Positions 13,016-14,366 of a stretch of DNA of 14,366 nt are shown here, one piece after another. Numbering within the stretch: the first letter of the stretch is position 1; the number at the start of each line of letters is the position of its first letter. Both the position numbers and the translations under genes were made by a program. The DNA lies in the NCBI GenBank assembly GCA_018061225.1, contig JAGOUK010000011.1:1-14366 (forward strand), given 5' to 3'. Below the pieces are notes generated by a model, which did no database searches, was not told the origin of the DNA, and was given only the letters and a program-made list of their open reading frames with translations. Origin of the DNA: Candidatus Omnitrophota bacterium (GTDB taxonomy: Bacteria; Omnitrophota; Gorgyraeia; 2-02-FULL-51-18; JAGOUK01).

Positions 13016-14366
13016 GCAAGACCTCTTTTGTGGGCCAGGATGAACTGCTGGTGTATCTTGACGGCATAACACTCAAGATGGCAACCGTCCGTGATTCGGG
13101 CGGCAGACGCGAGATACAGCATGTGTTTTACTCTGACGTTTCGCAGCTGGATGAGACGGGTCTGGTTGATGAAGCGGTCAAGGGTCTTGCCGCCGTACAT
13201 GCGCGTCGCCGTGATGCCCGCGTGGTGGTCACTTCCAAATTTGCGATCACCAAATCGGTCGAGGTACCATCCTTTGATCCGCAGGAAATAGAAGCGATCA
13301 TTAAGCTTCAATCCAGCCGCCACACCCCTTATTCCAAAGAAGAAATGGTCTGCGCTCACCTGAGTCTTGAAGAGGTGCTTGAGCGTTACACCAAGGCGCT
13401 CCTCGTGATCATTTCGCTTGGCAATATCAAGAAACACTTGGACGTGCTGCAATTGGCCGGTATCGAGATCGCAAGCGTGGAAGTCGCCTTTGAAGGCGTC
13501 GCGCGCGGGATTGTAAAAGCCGGACTTATCATTGACGGAGAAGTGACCGGCGCCGTGCTCGTGGATACGGATCATTCGGACCTGATCGTGCTGTGTAAGT
13601 CCAAGCCATTTTTTGTGCGCAGCGTCGGTATCGGTCTTAAGCAGCTTCAAAACGCGGCCAGCCGCACCGAATTAGCCGCGGAACTTCATAAGTCTATCGA
13701 GGCTTTTCAAGCCGCGGAATCCGGTCGAGTGGTGGGTAAGGTGTTCTTGATCGGACCGGATTCGGCGGAGATAAATCGATTGGGTGCTGAAGTTAAAAGC
13801 GCCTGCGGAGTGCCGACCGAAGCGATTCGGGCTGTGGACCATGTGGCCACTTCTAACTCCAGCCGTAGTTCTGAAGCAGGGATGTTTGAGGCTCCTGTGG
13901 ATGTTCTGTTATTTGCCGCCTCAGGTTCTGCCGGATCGATGGATTTTATACCGGATGATTTGAAGACGCGCAGGAGCTTCCGTCACAGGGCTAATCAGAT
14001 CCTGACGGCGGGAACGCTGATCATGGTCATCGCCGCCCTTTTTGTGGGAGTGTTCGGAGCCAAGGTTTATCTCAAGACTTCTTACATCCACGCGCTGGAT
14101 AAGAATTTTGCTTCAAAGAATCAGGAGGCTGAGCGCCTGATGAAGCTTTCTGAACAGAATCAGCTGATCCGTGAATTCACCGCCCAAAAAGGCAAAACCT
14201 TAAAAGCCCTCACGGATCTCGAAACGATTCTTCCGCGTGAGATGTATCTGAATGAATTTAATTTGGATGCCGAGGGCAAGCTGGCGCTCAAGGGAACGTC
14301 CGAACTCATGTCCCGGGTCTTTTCATTTGTGACGGAATTCGAAAATAATCCGCGTTTTAAGAATGT
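13012..14366 (+). CDS. gspL: GspL-type protein: PilM-like actin fold fused to a PilN-like part (3' end outside window)
   Basis: Open from the ATG at 13012 to the right edge, 451 residues seen. The N-terminal ~300 residues look like the actin-like PilM/GspL cytoplasmic domain: YLDGITLKMATVRDSG, IIKLQSSRHTPYSKEEM, an ASVEVAFEGVARGIV segment and VLVDTDHSDLIVL. FIPDDLKTRRSF then leads into one transmembrane helix (about 330-350) and a periplasmic coiled coil and ferredoxin-like part reading LPREMYLNEFNLDAEGKLAL, which resembles PilN. GspL docks GspE to the inner membrane through its cytoplasmic domain. It overlaps gspK by 4 nt (ATGA). A PilM-PilN fusion of a pilus system is the alternative; the preceding pseudopilins favour type II secretion. 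Confidence 0.85.
   Translation, partial: MSKTSFVGQDELLVYLDGITLKMATVRDSGGRREIQHVFYSDVSQLDETGLVDEAVKGLAAVHARRRDARVVVTSKFAITKSVEVPSFDPQEIEAIIKLQSSRHTPYSKEEMVCAHLSLEEVLERYTKALLVIISLGNIKKHLDVLQLAGIEIASVEVAFEGVARGIVKAGLIIDGEVTGAVLVDTDHSDLIVLCKSKPFFVRSVGIGLKQLQNAASRTELAAELHKSIEAFQAAESGRVVGKVFLIGPDSAEINRLGAEVKSACGVPTEAIRAVDHVATSNSSRSSEAGMFEAPVDVLLFAASGSAGSMDFIPDDLKTRRSFRHRANQILTAGTLIMVIAALFVGVFGAKVYLKTSYIHALDKNFASKNQEAERLMKLSEQNQLIREFTAQKGKTLKALTDLETILPREMYLNEFNLDAEGKLALKGTSELMSRVFSFVTEFENNPRFKN

Overview
All genes in this window read on the + strand and are packed with gaps of 1-30 nt or short overlaps. The one larger gap is 111 nt, after the first gene. The type II secretion genes, including a secretion ATPase and methylated-pilin leaders, indicate a diderm (Gram-negative type) bacterium. 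A fused PilM/PilN-type GspL, a long tandem-repeat surface-type protein and a very divergent second-type F-ATPase would fit an uncultured lineage such as Omnitrophota or another PVC-related candidate phylum. That placement is an inference from gene style, not a proven taxonomy.

Layout. (1) 1-994: C-terminal end of a large protein built from 13-residue repeats (39 bp in DNA), ending in a helical tail. (2) 1106-2449: a secreted, single-pass membrane protein with a gapless 171-residue internal duplication, 4 nt upstream of the ATPase genes. (3) 2454-7576: six genes for an F1-type rotary ATPase in the unusual order alpha, epsilon, c, b-delta fusion, gamma, beta. (4) 7603-14366: a type II secretion / pseudopilus cluster in the order gspE, F, G, I, J, K, L, with gspL cut by the right edge.

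The striking part is the ATPase. The alpha and beta subunits keep the Walker A and B residues, the catalytic glutamate of beta, the arginine finger of alpha and a DELSEED-like lever, so ATP hydrolysis and rotation look possible. Everything needed for ion transport looks lost. No subunit a is encoded in the window. The c subunit has a Gln where the ion-binding Asp/Glu should be, has no other membrane carboxylate, and has lost most of the GxGxGxG helix-packing motif. The normal crown anchor of the peripheral stalk is also gone on both sides: alpha starts about 19 residues late, directly after an in-frame stop, and delta survives only as its C-terminal domain fused to b. Epsilon lacks its inhibitory C-terminal helices.

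My reading (inference) is a rotary ATPase turned into a non-ion-pumping, ATP-driven mechanical device in the inner membrane. The duplicated-domain membrane protein is a candidate partner in place of subunit a. The machine may act on the pseudopilus or the giant repeat protein encoded beside it. This would be analogous to, but built differently from, the F1-like ATPases of gliding mycoplasmas. A plainer alternative is a divergent N-ATPase-like operon whose a subunit lies elsewhere; the missing c-subunit carboxylate argues against that.
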